Positions 9,575 through 21,395 of a DNA stretch of 64,000 nucleotides are shown here, piece after piece (position 1 is the first letter of the stretch; each line of letters opens with the position of its first letter). Location of the stretch: positions 365,007 through 429,006 of the forward strand of contig CACVBU010001134.1 in NCBI GenBank assembly GCA_902728285.1. The letters run 5' to 3'. Both the position numbers and the translations under genes were made by a program. This DNA is from Clytia hemisphaerica (taxonomy: Eukaryota; Cnidaria; Hydrozoa; Leptothecata; Clytiidae). The notes beneath the pieces are model-generated. The model was not told the origin of the DNA. It searched no databases and saw only the letters and a program-made list of their open reading frames with translations.

Positions 9575-12500
9575 GTAGTCCGACACTTTCTAGTCCGACA
9601 GTAAAAGTGCCCGACGTTGGATTTGACGAATGCTTCAGTATTCCGACAACAATTTTTTCCGAAAACGAGTCAAAAAAAACAACATATCAAACGAAATATG
9701 AATCGCCCAAGAGGAGCCCCATCTTTTATAAGCAACCAAAGTTTTGACTTTGAGGTTGGACCCCTAAACCCGACTTTTCTTAAATTTTGGGAAGCTTATT
9801 ATAGTCCGGGAGCCAAACCCAAAAAATGGCATTTTGCTTAACCCAAGATTCTACAGGATAAACTATACATTTTTGGAATCCTCAACTATCCTAGTTTTGG
9901 AAATGGTCGGTCCCCAAAGCTAACTCCTGGTCAATTTTTCATACTGGGCCCGAGTTTAGGGGGTACTTTTTACCCTTTGTAAGGATTTGTTAAGGAAAAT
10001 GCCATTTCAGGGATGATATAATTTTCTGTATCTAGTCAATCAGTTGACCAATTACTTTGAAACTTTGCAAAAAGTTTCAAGGTAGGCTGATGATTATTTT
10101 CGGCAAAAAATGTTTGTGAAAAATTATTTTCATAGGTTTGCCTGGGGAAAAAAAGGGAAAATTTGGGTATTTTAACTAAATTTTGACCCTTTTTAAGTCT
10201 GGGACCTACCCAAACAACTTTTAATGAGACACAAACTAGGTGTTATGGTAGACCTTGATGCAATACATCAGAAAAATTTCGAACAGACAGTATTTAGTAT
10301 TATTTCAGGGCTGCAGGGGGTAAAATTGCCCATTTTTATGGGTTTTTACCTTATTTGGGCAATTTTCACCACTAATCTTGGTTAAGACGTCATCAAAAAT
10401 AGTTTTAACTTGATTTTCGTGTAAAATATCCTGAAAGATTACAATGCTGACTTAAAACTAACAAAACCAGGGTGCAAATGGACAAACCAGGGGGTAAAAA
10501 TGCCCATTTTAGGCGGTTTTTTATCGTTTTTTGACCTATTTCACCCATAAAGCGGTTTTATGGTGTACCAATTTTATTTCTGACCACTGAAACAAGGATA
10601 ATTTTGTAGTAGGAGCAATGGGAAAGTTATTTGTGGTTTTCATTGTCTGTAATCAGGGTCACTGTGGGCAAATCAGGGGGTAAATACACCATTTCTCGGT
10701 AGTTGTTGCCTGAATTTGGATGTTTTTATTGTATGATAGCCTCAAATTTATGAAACTTTGAGATTGAAACCAGTTATATACCCTTCAGTCATTTCTTAGT
10801 ACTTTTGTCGACAACTACACAAAATAATGACAGATTTAAAACTTAAGTTATGCCCAAATGATAACATTTATTTAACGTAATTTTGTCAGTTTTTGTTTTG
10901 AGATTCCACTATATTGCTATTCAGAGCTTCCCAAAATGGTCCCAGCTACTTGTAGAACTATTATCTTGAGACTAGCTACTAATAAAAGGTCAGTAAAACG
11001 GCAAAAAATGATCGGTCAAATTATGAGTATGTAGTACATTATGAGTATGCAGAGGACCGTCAGGGGGGGGGTGCACGCAGTTACTACAAGACATGATGTG
11101 TAGTAAGTGCTTTTTCATCGATTTTTTTCAGGACCACCACCCTTTGCAGTTACTACACCTTGGTAGTAACTGTTTTCTGAAAAGATTTCCAGGTACCACC
11201 CCTGTTTTTGAGTGATATCATCAAAAACATGCTCGAAATTACCCTAAATTGCGATTATTTTTCAACCTAATACCATTTTGTGCTAGATTTTCTTTTAATT
11301 TACTTGGCTAACAGCTGTTGAGAACATTTTAATGATAATTACAGAAAAATTATTTCAAAGTTGAATCTGAGAAAAATTTCAAATTTTTTTTCGTCCATTT
11401 ATAACAAAAAGAATTTTTTGAACAAATAATTTTTTCACAAAAAAATTCATTTTTTGAGAAAAATTTTGAAAGTTCTTTAAAAAGAATTAAAATATAAGCA
11501 CTTACTACATCAAAAGTGCTAGTTTTAGTGTTTGGCACCACCCCTAAACAGCAGTTACTACAATTTGTAACTTCTGAATACAGTACCACCACGGTAGTAA
11601 GTGTCATACTGTCTTGTAGTAACTGCGTGCCCCCCCCCTGGGACCGTTAGTTTTGTTTTCACAAAACGATTAGAAAATCTTTCATCAAAGCAGGCCTTAA
11701 CAATGACACAGCACTCTTATATCAAAAAATGTTATAATTTGGCCATAATTTAAGTTAAATCCGTCATTACTTTGTGTAGGTTGTCAACAAAAGTACTAAG
11801 AAATGACTGAAGGGTATATAACTGGTTTCCATCTCAAAATTTCATAAATATGAGGCTACCATACAATAAAAACATCCAAATTCAGGCAACAACTACCAAG
11901 AAGTGGTGTATTTACCCCCTGATTTGCCCACAGTGACCCTGATTACAGACAATGAAAACCACAAATAACTTTCCCATTGCTCCCACTACAAAATTATCCT
12001 TGTTTCAGTGGTCAGAAATAAAATTGGTACACCATAAAACCGCTTTATGGGTGAAATAGGTCCAAAAACGATAAAAATCGCCTAAAATGGGCATTTTTAC
12101 CCCCTGGTTTGTCCATTTGCACCCTGGTTTTGTTAGTTTTAAGTCAGCATTGGAATCTTTCAGGATATATTACACGAAAATCAAGTTCAAACTATTTTTG
12201 ATAACGTTTTAACCAAGATTAGTGGTGAAAATTGCTCAAATAAGGTAAAAACCTATAAAAATGGGCAATTTTACCCCCTGCAGTCCTGAAATAATACTAA
12301 ATACTGTATCGTTTGAAATTTTTCTGATGTATTGCATCAAAGTCTATCATAACACCTAGTCTGTGTCTCATTAAAAGTTGTTTGGGTAGGTCCCAGACTT
12401 AAAAAGGGTCAAAATTTAGTTAAAATACCCAAGTTTTCCCTTTTTTTCCCCAGGCAAACCTATAAAGATAATTTTTCACAAACATTTTTTGCCGAAAATA

Positions 12501-12985
12501 ATCATCAGCCTACCTTGAAACTTTTTGCAAAGTTTCAAAGTAATTGGTCAACTGATTGACTAGATACAGCAAATTATATCATCCCTGGAATGGCATTTTC
12601 CTTAACAAATCCTTACAAAGGGTAAAAAGTACCCCCTTAACTCGGGCCCAGTATGAAAAATTGACCAGGAGTTAGCTTTGGGGACCGACCATTTCCAAAA
12701 CTAGGATAGTTGAGGATTCCAAAAATGTATAGTTTATCCTGTAGAATCTTGGGTTAAGCAAAAGTGCTTATTTAAGGAGATATAGGATTTGGCTCCCGGA
12801 CTATTAGGATTAAGCCTTCACGAACGAGTCAAATTTAACGAACCCTTATTCAACATTCGACACTCTAAAAATCTTTCGTCTTTCAGACAAAAGTGACGTC
12901 GGGAAAAAAGACTTCTAAATTGTAAATTTATTTTATAGATTCGGACTATTCTACTGTCGGACTAGAAAGTGTCGGACTAGTGACA
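9575..12985. mobile_element. giant inverted-repeat element, about 3.4 kb
   Basis: The ends are TAGTCCGACACTTTCTAGTC and its complement. The left arm (about 9575-10865) and right arm (about 11740-12985) are near-exact reverse complements over roughly 1.25 kb. Paired words include GGGCCCGAGTT with its complement, and CATTTTCCTTAACAAATCC with its complement. The centre is occupied by a separate element (11061-11640). No transposase or other protein frame of length is present. A transcript through it would form a very long hairpin. Superfamily is unclear because I could not define a target duplication. Confidence 0.75.
11061..11640. mobile_element. G-run-capped foldback nested in giant inverted repeat
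   Basis: It begins CAG plus a G run, then GTGCACGCAGTTACTACAAG, and ends with the matching complement plus a C run and CTG. GGACCGT is duplicated on both sides (11054-11060 and 11641-11647). Inner arms repeat CAGTTACTAC and ACTTACTAC words. CAG/CTG termini with a 7-8 bp duplication suggest a hAT-like non-autonomous element. It inserted into the loop of the larger hairpin. Confidence 0.75.
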
Positions 12986-12989
12986 TGCA

Positions 12990-13697
12990 CCCGAAAAAAG
13001 GGAAGCTATCGAAAAGAATATTTCGATATTTATTTTTTTTCGCCTGAAGGTTTGGAAAATGTGACAAAAATCCTGAACTCCTGAAAACATATCTTGATAC
13101 AATAGCTATTACACACCGAAAAAAATACAATTATTAACATATATTTAACCAAAATGATTTTCCCTTATGAAAGAAATTTGTGTCCTTTGCGTGATCATTC
13201 ACAATTTACAGTTAAAAAATACACTAAAAGTGGCATTCTTAGGCTCAGTTGCTGAATTCCATGATGGTAATATTCTTAGCGTATTCTTAACTTTTTGGCT
13301 AATTTTATCATAAGTATTCTTATAAAGTATATTTTTATAAAGAAAGCGTGTACTTGTTTCAATAAACATCAGAAACATCCCCTCGGCTTTATTGATCATA
13401 TTCGAAGGGGGCGTTTATTGGAGGGGGCGTTTAAGGAAAATGAAAAATTTTTCATTTTAAGTATTGGTTTGAGACTTCAGAAAGAAGACATTTCATTTTC
13501 AAATACCAATCTTGTACCACTTTTTGGTGGTACTTGATACAATCTGAAAACCTTTTGTGAGTGCTGTCAGAATCATAAAAAGCAAACTAAGGAGCTGGGT
13601 TCGAATTCGGTCAATTACAACAATCAATTGTTTGAAAAGTCTACAAAAGTTCGCCCATTTTCAGTCATTTTCAAGTCTTTGGAAGTCTAAAATCACA
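12990..13697. other. gene-free stretch
   Basis: AT-rich sequence with short frames only. I see no domain, splice-supported exon or clear repeat boundary, apart from the repeat that begins at 13698. Confidence 0.4.
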
Positions 13698-13990
13698 GAT
13701 ATCTGTAAAGCCCGAAGGGCTAGATTTGCGGCTTTTATCAAAAAGTGAAGCTCATCTTTGGAAGGATTTCCTACCAGAGTCACGTGACTAAAATATGCAA
13801 TTTCACCGGTTTGATAGATGTGAAATAGCGTTTGCCGCCTACGTTTTTTGATCTCGCGCTCCGAAAACAATTAAAATGCTAGATCCTATCCATCGGCACG
13901 AAATTTAAAAAGTCAAATTTTTGCTTCACTTTTTTTTGCTGGAGAAAGCTTAAAGTTGCAAATCTAGCCCTTCGGGCTTAGATATCTGTG
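13698..13990. mobile_element. GCCCGAAGGGCT foldback element
   Basis: The inverted ends contain ATATCTGTAAAGCCCGAAGG and CCTTCGGGCTTAGATATCTG. The interior includes AAGTGAAGC, TCACGTGACTAAAATATGC and TTTGATCTCGCGCTCC. The same order occurs in a copy at 49640-51895 that is split by another element, and end-related copies lie near 34800-34870 and 51915-52165. The uninterrupted CCGGTTTGA-TAGATG here serves as the empty-site reference for that split copy. Confidence 0.7.
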
Positions 13991-14390
13991 TCTAAAATTC
14001 ACAAGGACTAAAACTACAAGGATTGCTAGCAACCCTGTAGGCGTCTGCAAAATAATCACTTTTGGTTCATTTGGGGAATTTCCCAAGTGTCAAAAGGGCT
14101 TTATTTGGCACTATCGACTAATTTTTGAAAAGTCTGCAGACCTTTTTGTCCATGATTGCGTGTAAGTAAATCATTAAACTTTCGAGCATCTTCCAATTTT
14201 TTTCCTATAGTATAGGGTAAAATTTTTGGGGTCCTCAAGATTGACAAGTGCTATGACCTTGAAATTTTGACCAATGATCAATATGGATAATTTAAAGTGA
14301 TTTGCAAAATTCTGTTTCAGCCCACCTGCTATGTTGGTATTTTTGATTAAAGATGTGATCTTGACCAGAATCATGTATTGACTGATTGAC

Positions 14391-14813
14391 TCACTCGATT
14401 CGACTGAAATTTGGAGATCAAAAGATATCAAACAAAGTTATAAGCTAATTGACGTCTAAAAACGCTGTTTTCTGCTGTATTTTGCTGTTTTTTGGGGTCA
14501 ACCACTTATTAACTTTGTATCATAACTTTGTATTGAATAAATATTTTAGTGAAATTTTTTCACAGTGATGACCTCCAAAGATCAAAGAATCTCTCCAGTG
14601 AAAATGAAAGTTATAGCACTTTTCTACAAGATCTTCATTTTTTTCTTCTTCATTTTCATCTTCATTTTTAGAATTATTTTGAAGATTTTTTTATTTCAAA
14701 TTGTTCCACTCACAAATATCTCTCCAACGATACCAAATTTATAAAGATTGAAGAATTCCTTCGAAAGTTATCGGTAAAAGAAAAAAGAGTGCACACTTAT
14801 CGTGAATAGACTT
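14391..14813. mobile_element. partial AAGTCTGTTCACG mariner-like MITE
   Basis: The right arm ends GTGCACACTTATCGTGAATAGACTT followed by TA, matching the full copies at 45638-46314 and 57826-58502. The centre (GCTGTTTTCTGCTG, GGGGTCA) is present, but the left arm is lost or strongly diverged before about 14391. Confidence 0.6.
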
Positions 14814-15285
14814 TAGCTCAATACTCCAACGGTTAGTGCTCAGATAGAATGGATGTGTCTTTCAAAAGGAAAAAGGGATTTAGGTCTGTAGTACGCTAAA
14901 AACCTATACATAGTTCAAGATTAGAATTTTAAAACAGTTTTGATTTTTTTGATTATCTCTTTGTGCATTATTCTTCTTTGAAATATCTTGGAAATTTTTA
15001 GAAATACAGGTTTTTGTTCTGTATTGAAAACTATAATAACCTACCTTTTGTTGTTAAAACAGTTCCTTCAGCAAAATATTGATACCCTCTTGATACTTGT
15101 TTCAAACAAAAACAAATGCCGAATTAAACGATCTTTTCGTGCAAAAATGGTCTTACTCCAAAAGTTGTTAACTCTGGAATGAAAAAAAGGCGTGACGCAT
15201 ATCCATCTTTCAACGATTGATGAACAAAAAAAGTAATTTTCTCATACAATAAATGACAATATGACAATAAAATTTTTATATTTCG

Positions 15286-15654
15286 TACACGTTTTTTTTT
15301 TATTAGAACCCAGTTTATAAGAACATTTAGGCTGAAATTCGTCGAAAATTTACGAACATCGTAAGAACATGCCCAGCCTCAGTTTGGAAAAAAATGACAA
15401 GAAATTACAATTTTTCTTCTTTTCAAGCAGTTTTAACCCAACTTAGGCATGGATTTTCTAAAATCGAGAGTCAAATATTGTCCAAATTGTACCAATTTTA
15501 TATGCTCTTTATTTTGCATGATATTGTCGATTTAGAGTAGTCTGAAAAACTAAGAACGCATTTAAGAACATTTAAGGCTGAAAATTGCTAAAAAAATAAG
15601 CACATCCAGGCTAAGCCAAATTTTAAGTGTTCTAATAAAAAAAAAAAAAGTGTA
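15286..15654. repeat. ACACTTTTT/TTATAAGAACA repeat family member
   Basis: The outer ends TACACGTTTTTTTTTTATTAGA and TCTAATAAAA...AGTGTA are inverted. The interior contains TTTATAAGAACATTTAGGCTG and AAGAACATTTAAGGCTGAAA. Related copies lie near 23735, 25955, 43310, 44440, 45255 and 48600. It is probably a non-autonomous DNA element with internal TAAGAACAT words. Confidence 0.55.
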
Positions 15655-16023
15655 TTGAAAGAAGTCTTTATACAGTTTTTTTTCTAGAATTAATACCATA
15701 CTTGATTTAACATTTTATGAAATACCGTTATCTGTTCAATCTTTTTAAGGCTATTTAGTCTTTTGTTTAATCAATCATTATATTGGATATGTAAGTTCAA
15801 ATTCCTTCACGTACTGCTACATGAACCCCTTTTATATTTCTGACTATGATGATCGCTTAACAAAGCCATGCTGTGGTCAAGCTTGGCTTTATTGTTTTTA
15901 AATTAACTTTTCTACGATGTAAAGTCAGCAAGGGCTTATAGGCCGCAAAAATTAATTAATTTTGCACACTTTTCTAGAGGATTGATTCTTTTGATAGCAT
16001 AAAAATGCAACAGATTATTCTAA

Positions 16024-16390
16024 ACTAGCAAGTAGCTGTCGCTATGATACTCTGTACCAGAGTGTATCTCACGATTATCGTAGCGTAGTTGTAATGAATT
16101 TTGAAATTAGCCGTAGATATTGGGTTTGTGTACAGACAATCGCTATGAATGCAAACGCATTCATAATCGAGAATGAACATTTGAAGGCCGTATTCCACCT
16201 GATTGTTTTATTGGAGCGCCTTCCAATATAAGCGCACAGCTAAAGATTTCTATTCGCTGAGCGCTTGTCTCGTTCCTTTGAAACCATTGTGAGCAGCACA
16301 ATTTCGAAAATATTTTTACACAAAAAAAAAGTCTTATCAAGAGTTATTAATTTGATTCTTATAAAGTAGATGCTTATAAAAACAACAAGA
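16024..16390. repeat. dispersed copy related to terminal satellite
   Basis: ACTAGCAAGTAGCTGTCGCT at 16024 recurs near 62496, just ahead of the satellite array. A monomer-like stretch (TCTTATCAAGAGTTATTAAT, GATTCTTATAAAGTAGATGC) follows at about 16330. The pair in the same order at two loci suggests that the satellite monomer is part of a longer dispersed element. Confidence 0.5.
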
Positions 16391-16894
16391 CGACTTAAAG
16401 TCGAAAATTTCGCATAATACTTGAACATCAACGACGAAGAAGCGTGAAACGTGACTCCTGCAGCATTATGCATTTTAAATGAAGCGTTACACAAAATATA
16501 GAGAATGTATTGTACACACAGGTCATAGATACCCTGTTTTTTTTATGAAAAATCTCGATCCATTAAAAAAAAGATTCCTTAAATAATGCACTTAAAGAAT
16601 TCCACTCTATAAGCCCTATAAAGCGCAAACAAAATCTTTCAATTCAGAATAATTCAGAGAACTGCAATATACTTGAGAAAAATAATTTTTCATTCTTTGA
16701 TTCCAGAAACCTCATTTTGTGCTTTGATAAAGAGCAACTTGTGATAAAGACTTCTTTCACTTGCGCAAAGTTTATATAAACTTCTTTCTATAAACAGTAG
16801 AATTTATCTAAAATTAAGAAAAATGGCTAGTCAGAAAAATCTGTTGTATACTATCTTCGCTTTCTGAAATGAATGATGGCCCACCACCATCAAA

Positions 16895-17165
16895 ATCATT
16901 GGACTTTTCCAAAAAAAATTGAATATGGGATATGGGGGGAGGAGGGAGGATATAACATTTTTTTGGAAATTTACCCCCCCCCTTGGACATTGTGACCTTT
17001 GATCCCCCGGACAGCAGGTCTAACCCCCCCCCGGACAAGCATCAGTTGACCCCATCAAGAGCAAGTTTACCCCCCCCCAGGACATTGCAAATTTTGTAGA
17101 TTGTTCACTACCCTCCCTCTCCGGACACTATATCCTCCACCCCTGTCCACCCCCATGTACGGACA
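16895..17165. repeat. poly-C minisatellite (CCCCCCC-GGACA units)
   Basis: Several units of roughly 40-60 bases each carry a C run followed by GGACA or CGGACA, with phrases such as GGACATTG repeated. It resembles the private minisatellites found inside the GC-run-capped foldbacks, but I could not find clean inverted ends here. Confidence 0.45.
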
Positions 17166-17726
17166 TTTTCTGGAAGAGCCCATTTAAAGGCAAAAAGCAG
17201 TTGAATAGTTGAGCTCCAGCTTCTGGACTAGAAAATGACAGGGTAAAAACTAGCCAACTAGCCAAAAGAAATAATACTCCTCGAGATTAAACTTTGACTC
17301 CTTTATAACTGCTTTAAATTGCATCTCATTAAACAAACTCTCCCCAATCTCTTGCCGTTTATCCCGTGAAAAATATATAGGGGGAAGATTCCAGAAAAGT
17401 AATAAGAATCTTAGTGCGGAAATGGGAATCTTATACAAACAATGGTACCATGATTCAAAATGAAATTCCTAATTAGCAAAAGGTGTATCAAGCAGTATCA
17501 AGATTGGTGAAGTTTGATTGAAGCTTGATTAGTTTGATTTATTACCTTGCCGTCCATTCTTTTTACATTCCAACGGCTTATTAGCAGACACACACACTAA
17601 AGCTTAAAGAGCGAGCCAATATCTATCCCCATCGGGGAGGAAAACCTGGAACTTTTACTTACCAAACCAAACTCATCGAACACCAATCAAACTTCATCGG
17701 ATAAAAAACTATCATCATTAACGAGG

Positions 17727-17886
17727 GACCGCTGTACATTGTGCGGTGGTGTACGGTGGGGCTGGACTGCTGGATCTAAATGTCCTTTGAACGGCAGTGA
17801 AAATAGGTTAATTTTAAATCTGCTGTACACCCTTCCGTACCCATCGTAAATCACCGTACAATGTACGACAGTGTCTGGACAGGGTC
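17727..17886. mobile_element. small foldback (GACCGCTGTACATTGT ends)
   Basis: The left arm GACCGCTGTACATTGTGCGG and the right arm (…CACCGTACAATGTACGACAG…GGGTC) are imperfect reverse complements of about 40-50 bases around a short centre. It is MITE-like and non-coding. A weaker inverted pair around 17490-17700 (AAGTTTGATTG) flanks it on the left. Confidence 0.5.
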
Positions 17887-18029
17887 GTTTCGATTATACA
17901 AAAATGATTGCTGAATTTCAATTGACATGATTTCTAAGAAATACTTGCTAAAACTGACTGTTTGTCACAACTGTTTTCACTATTAACACATAACTATCTG
18001 TTGAAAAAAGGAAAATAGATCATACCTGT

Positions 18030-18719
18030 CAGTGGCGTTGTGGGAAGATTTTTCTGGAGGGGCCAAAGTCAGCAATTTTTTAAAAATGGCGCCCCCCCCT
18101 AATTTTCGAAAGTGGTGCCCTCACCCACCAGTTTCTAAACTTTTACTAATTCATTTGCCTAGGCATAATGAGGAAGGAAATATTTAATGGAGAAGAGTAG
18201 ATATATCTTTGATGAATGGAAAAAGGGAAAAACAGGAAAATTTTTAGAAATCGACTGTCAAGATACCCTAAATCACTAAATAAAAATATACAAATTTGAC
18301 ACTTGCTAGAGTGAAAAGAAACTTAAAGAAACAATATGTAATGCGAGCGAAGCGAGCGGAAAAACTGATGGTTCATGACTTCAATATTGTTGTCAGCAAA
18401 TTAGTCTTGGGGCGCAGTTAGATTTTCATTTAATAATTATGCTATATTGTACAAAAAAACTTGTAAAATACCTAGATTGCAAAGAAGTTACCAATTAACT
18501 TTATTGCGAGCGAAGCGAGCGAAAAAAATGCAAGTATTTTAAAATTATCTCAGTAAAATTGGTCCTGGGCGCAATTTAAGGCTTGATTGATTGATGATTT
18601 TTAAGATTGGGGCGTTTAGAAAATCTCTTTTGGCGCCCCTTGTTCTTCGGCGCCCCTTCAAAAAAGCTCCGCTGGGGGGGCCATGGCCCCCCCCGGCCCC
18701 CCCTGCCACAACGCCACTG
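18030..18719. mobile_element. hAT-like non-autonomous element (CAGTGGCG ends)
   Basis: The termini CAGTGGCGTTGTGG and CCACAACGCCACTG are perfect inverted repeats. ATACCTGT is duplicated exactly on both sides (18022-18029 and 18720-18727). The interior twice carries GCGAGCGAAGCGAGCG followed by an A run, and GGCGCCCC tracts. An 8-bp duplication with CAGTG ends is a standard hAT signature. No transposase frame remains. Confidence 0.85.
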
Positions 18720-19022
18720 ATACCTGTGCTGTTTTTGTAATTTTGGTGAAGAAGAGAAGAAAGAGGAGGGTATAATGATGTTGTTGTTGTGGAAAATTAA
18801 CTCTCTTTGTACTACTTACTGACCATGATCAATTTATTGGTGCATTCACTAACTACACAAACATGAAATACTTAGTAGTAAACACTCTACAAAAGACCAG
18901 AAAACATGATAAAAATTTATACAGCAGCAGCAAGTTTCCAAGTTTCAAAAGTAGCTTCAAAAGTATGTGCAACTGAACTGTGCAATCATAGTCATTATAA
19001 AAAAACATATAATGACTATGGT

Positions 19023-19556
19023 CAGTCAGGAACAGTCTCCTGATTAGGAGACGGGTGTAATTATCTCGTGAACGAGCAAACTGCGCATGATCTGATTGCT
19101 CCCAATGGAAAGAGCACAAAAAATTGATTCTATATGGTGATTTTCAGAAAAATCCACCGGTGGAATCAATCACAATTCTAATAATCCATAAGAACCAATC
19201 AGAAGTAAGAATCTGTCTTCTGAACAAAAGCGTCTCAAAAAGAAAAATGGCGGACATGAAAAAAATCAAGACGGGCTTCCTTGTAGTGCTTTATATTAGG
19301 ATTGTGATCGATTGCACCGTGAAATTTTGATAATTTTTTTAAAACTTTACTAATTCGAGGCTGCTCTTTCCATTAAAACTAGTTTCAAAATGCGCGGAAA
19401 AGCCTAAAGCCCTTAAAATTGAGATCGAAGTTTTATGTCTCCTAATTAGGAGACGGGTCTCCTAATCAAGCGACCCCAAGCGACCTACATGTCTCCTAAT
19501 CAGGAGACGTCTCCTAATCAGGAGGCGTCTCCTAATAAGGCGACTGTTCCTGACTG
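19023..19556. mobile_element. foldback with TCTCCTAATCAGGAGA palindromes
   Basis: The ends CAGTCAGGAACAGTC and GACTGTTCCTGACTG are inverted repeats. ATGGT stands on both sides (19018-19022 and 19557-19561). The interior holds several copies of the small palindrome TCTCCTAATCAGGAGA and variants, concentrated near the two ends (19035-19055 and 19440-19545). No coding region is supported. Confidence 0.65.
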
Positions 19557-19821
19557 ATGGTGCAATCAAGCAGCCATTAAAAAGTGCACATGATGAATGT
19601 TTACAAAGGAATTACAAAGGGTTGGTTACACTTCTTGCGCTAGCGTATTTTATTCATTTTGAAAAGCCCTGTTTTTTATCACTTTTTATCTTTGTGAGTG
19701 AGTCCACCTTTCGAATATTGGCAGTAGTACGCCCGCAGCCAAACGCCCACGCCATAATTTGCGCCCCAAAAATTTTCTCGATAGACACGCAGAATGACGA
19801 TCGTAATACTTTCGCTATGCG

Positions 19822-20000
19822 AAATTAATAAACATGCTCATATTGTGCACTGTCCCTTTCTTACTTTATTAGAACTAATTACCGAAAGGTATATGGCTGT
19901 TTATCAAGAGTTATTGATTTGATTCTTATTAAATAGATGTTTATAAGAAAAATAAATATGCTCATATTGTGCACTGTCCCTGCTTTACTTTGTAAGAACT
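19822..20000. repeat. one to two dispersed satellite monomers
   Basis: TAGAACTAATTACCGAAAGGT, ATCAAGAGTTATTGATTTG, GATTCTTATTAAATAGATG and AATAAATATGCTCAT occur in the same order as in the 62736-64000 array. A second TATGCTCATATTGTGCACTG word shows a partial repeat. This is a diverged outlying copy. Confidence 0.65.
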
Positions 20001-21395
20001 GAAACGTAAAAATCAATACAAGTCGCAATAAAATAGATAAAGCAATAGGTGCGCGCGAACATTTTTTAACCGCGGCGGCCCGCTCAAAATCGGAAGAAAC
20101 ATCAACAACATCATGAACTTTGTCATTTGAGTGTTTTGAACTAAAAAATGGGGAACTAGTCAAAGTGTACAAAAAGCTGGTAATTCGAATCCTAAAAAGG
20201 GAATTTTCTCGACCCTCATTTTGATAACAGTTTTTGTCAAGACTTGCCAAACGTTATGATCTTTTGGTTTGAATATCTTTTTTCATTTCTTACAAAGCTT
20301 TTTTCGAATCCTAAATCTGAATCCGAACCCTTGAATCTACCATAACAATAAAAAACATACCTTTTACTGTTAAAAAGCTCCTTCAATGAAGTTTTTTACC
20401 CCCTGCTTAAATAAATTTAATTACTTTATACCTATTTCACATATTAAAAAAAACTTCTAAATCTGATATCACTCCAAAACCTAGAAAGAAGGCGTAAGAT
20501 TTTAATGAGAGAGAAGAGAAGGGGATTATATGTAACAATATCATTTCCTTATTTGGAAATTAAAGAGGTAAGACCATACCTTTTTCGTAACTTTTTATAT
20601 AAATTGTGGTATTTTAAACCATCATCTAAATCCTTTTAAATCCTGTTAAATCCATTATGTAAATCTTTTAGAGATCTACATATATATGATATTTTTGTAT
20701 CTCCGAATTCCATCACGTAATGCTTGCTGATAAGCCATGCTGTGGTCAAGTTTGGTTTTACTATTACTAATTAATTCTTTAAATGCCAAGCTAAAAATCA
20801 TAGAAATCATCATTTTTGGTCTAATTTGTAGAAATTGTATTGTGTTTCTTGGTCAAGTATAAGAAAATTCAAAAGTGAGTCTTTCCAGCGAGAATTTTAA
20901 ATTATAAGCCAAAAAGTCAAAAAATGCAAAAAATTTACAAAAGCAGATTATATTGAGACAGACTTTAAACGAGCTCACACCACTCCAATGTCCTCCCCTG
21001 GAGATTTTTGTAGTCAAAAAAAATCTCGCCTCGAGTAAAGCAATCCCACCTCGCAAAACGCCACAATTTACCCCGGGGAGGGGGTACTAGGGTTGCGAGA
21101 TGACGGGGACGTGCCACCCGACTTTTGATCCTCGTACCCATAGCGGGACTAAAACTAAAAAAAGAGGAAAAAATTACGAACGACTTTCAACACTAACAGT
21201 TCATTGAAAAAGTCTGAAAATTATTATTTTTGATATTAAACATTGTATGTAACTAACGTACAAGAGCAATTAACGAAAAACAAAAATGGAAGTTTTTCAT
21301 ACAAATAACTTTGTGCAGATTTATATAAACAAAATAATTTAAATTTTTTTATCCGTGTTAAAGTCATAAATGTTTCAAACCCAGTTAGATATAAT

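Noticed and set aside
13590-13625. GGTTCGAATTCGG string resembling a tRNA T-loop
   Set aside because: No matching D-arm, anticodon arm or acceptor stem upstream at tRNA spacing.
20340-20600. Possible minus-strand exon before a donor-like AAAAG|GTATGT
   Set aside because: All frames upstream of the donor contain stops within a few codons of the nearest acceptor, so no exon is supported.
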